Part shown: one piece after another, positions 26,554 through 26,715 of the stretch | Position numbering within the stretch: position 1 is the first letter of the stretch | Layout: each line of letters opens with the position of its first letter | Assembly: GCA_003427395.1 (NCBI GenBank) | Contig: BFEA01000687.1 | Span: 390,510 to 417,224, forward strand | DNA: 26,715 nucleotides | DNA from: Chara braunii | Taxonomy: Eukaryota; Streptophyta; Charophyceae; Charales; Characeae | Reading direction: 5' to 3' | The notes under the pieces: generated by a model | The model's database searches: none | Told to the model about the DNA's origin: nothing | What the model saw: only the letters and a program-made list of their open reading frames with translations | Made by a program: the position numbers and the translations under genes

Positions 26554-26715
26554 TCCGATGTTTACAAATTTAAAATTTATAAATTACTGAATTGGAATAA
26601 ATAAAAATAGATAAATCAAATCAAAAAACATATGTAATACATAAAATTAGAATTACATGAACGTGATAAAATTTAAAATTATATAAAGGTATATATCTAT
26701 GTAAAGATATAAATG
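26554..26715. other. AT-rich right edge
   Basis: Strongly A+T-rich non-coding sequence to the end of the window. Nothing is recognised. Confidence 0.5.

Overview
The window is nuclear DNA of a eukaryote, most likely a plant or streptophyte alga with a large, repeat-rich genome. The signs are spliced coding exons, long (GA)n and (GT)n microsatellites, three retroposed U6 snRNA copies, tRNA-derived SINE heads, MITE-like inverted-repeat elements, and a LINE whose first ORF has the DUF4283-like plus zinc-knuckle layout typical of green-plant LINEs. Nothing looks bacterial. A charophyte such as Chara would fit, but that is an inference.

Region 1 (1-8.3 kb, + strand) holds the 3' part of a spliced gene that no single ORF shows. 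Three phase-0 exons (about 976-1098, 4222-4356, 7752-8111) join into the C-terminal catalytic part of a GT29 sialyltransferase-like enzyme. Sialylmotif S is rebuilt across the first junction, followed by motif III and motif VS, and then an unusual tail with 12 cysteines. The 5' exons, including sialylmotif L, should lie left of the window. Its two 3.1-3.4 kb introns hold foldback repeats, a MITE relative, two U6 retropseudogenes and GA repeats.

Region 2 (8.3-19.5 kb) is mostly decayed repeats. It contains two tRNA-like SINE heads, a third U6 retropseudogene with a perfect 15-bp target duplication, and a dispersed repeat family associated with (TG)n tracts that occurs in the same order at 10.6-12.1 kb and 17.5-18.3 kb. 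An AT-rich island (12.2-14.5 kb) carries a near-perfect long inverted repeat and a diverged tandem duplication. A possible two-exon small membrane-protein gene lies on the minus strand (15037-14612), and an assembly gap at 15635-15662 is flanked by duplicated 96-bp ends.

Region 3 (19.6-25.35 kb, + strand) is a non-LTR retrotransposon: a 108-bp tandem repeat, a 2.1-kb C-rich and G-poor leader, a zinc-knuckle ORF1, an overlapping second ORF in the -1 frame, and the start of an endonuclease ORF that breaks off after about 100 codons. Reverse transcriptase is not in the window.

Region 4 (25.35-26.7 kb) is AT-rich. It has a 111-bp TA-flanked MITE related to the one in the first intron of the GT29 gene, and a separate foldback element.

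The retroposed U6 and SINE copies are the expected by-products of LINE machinery such as that in Region 3. The GT29-like gene is the only clear host gene seen.
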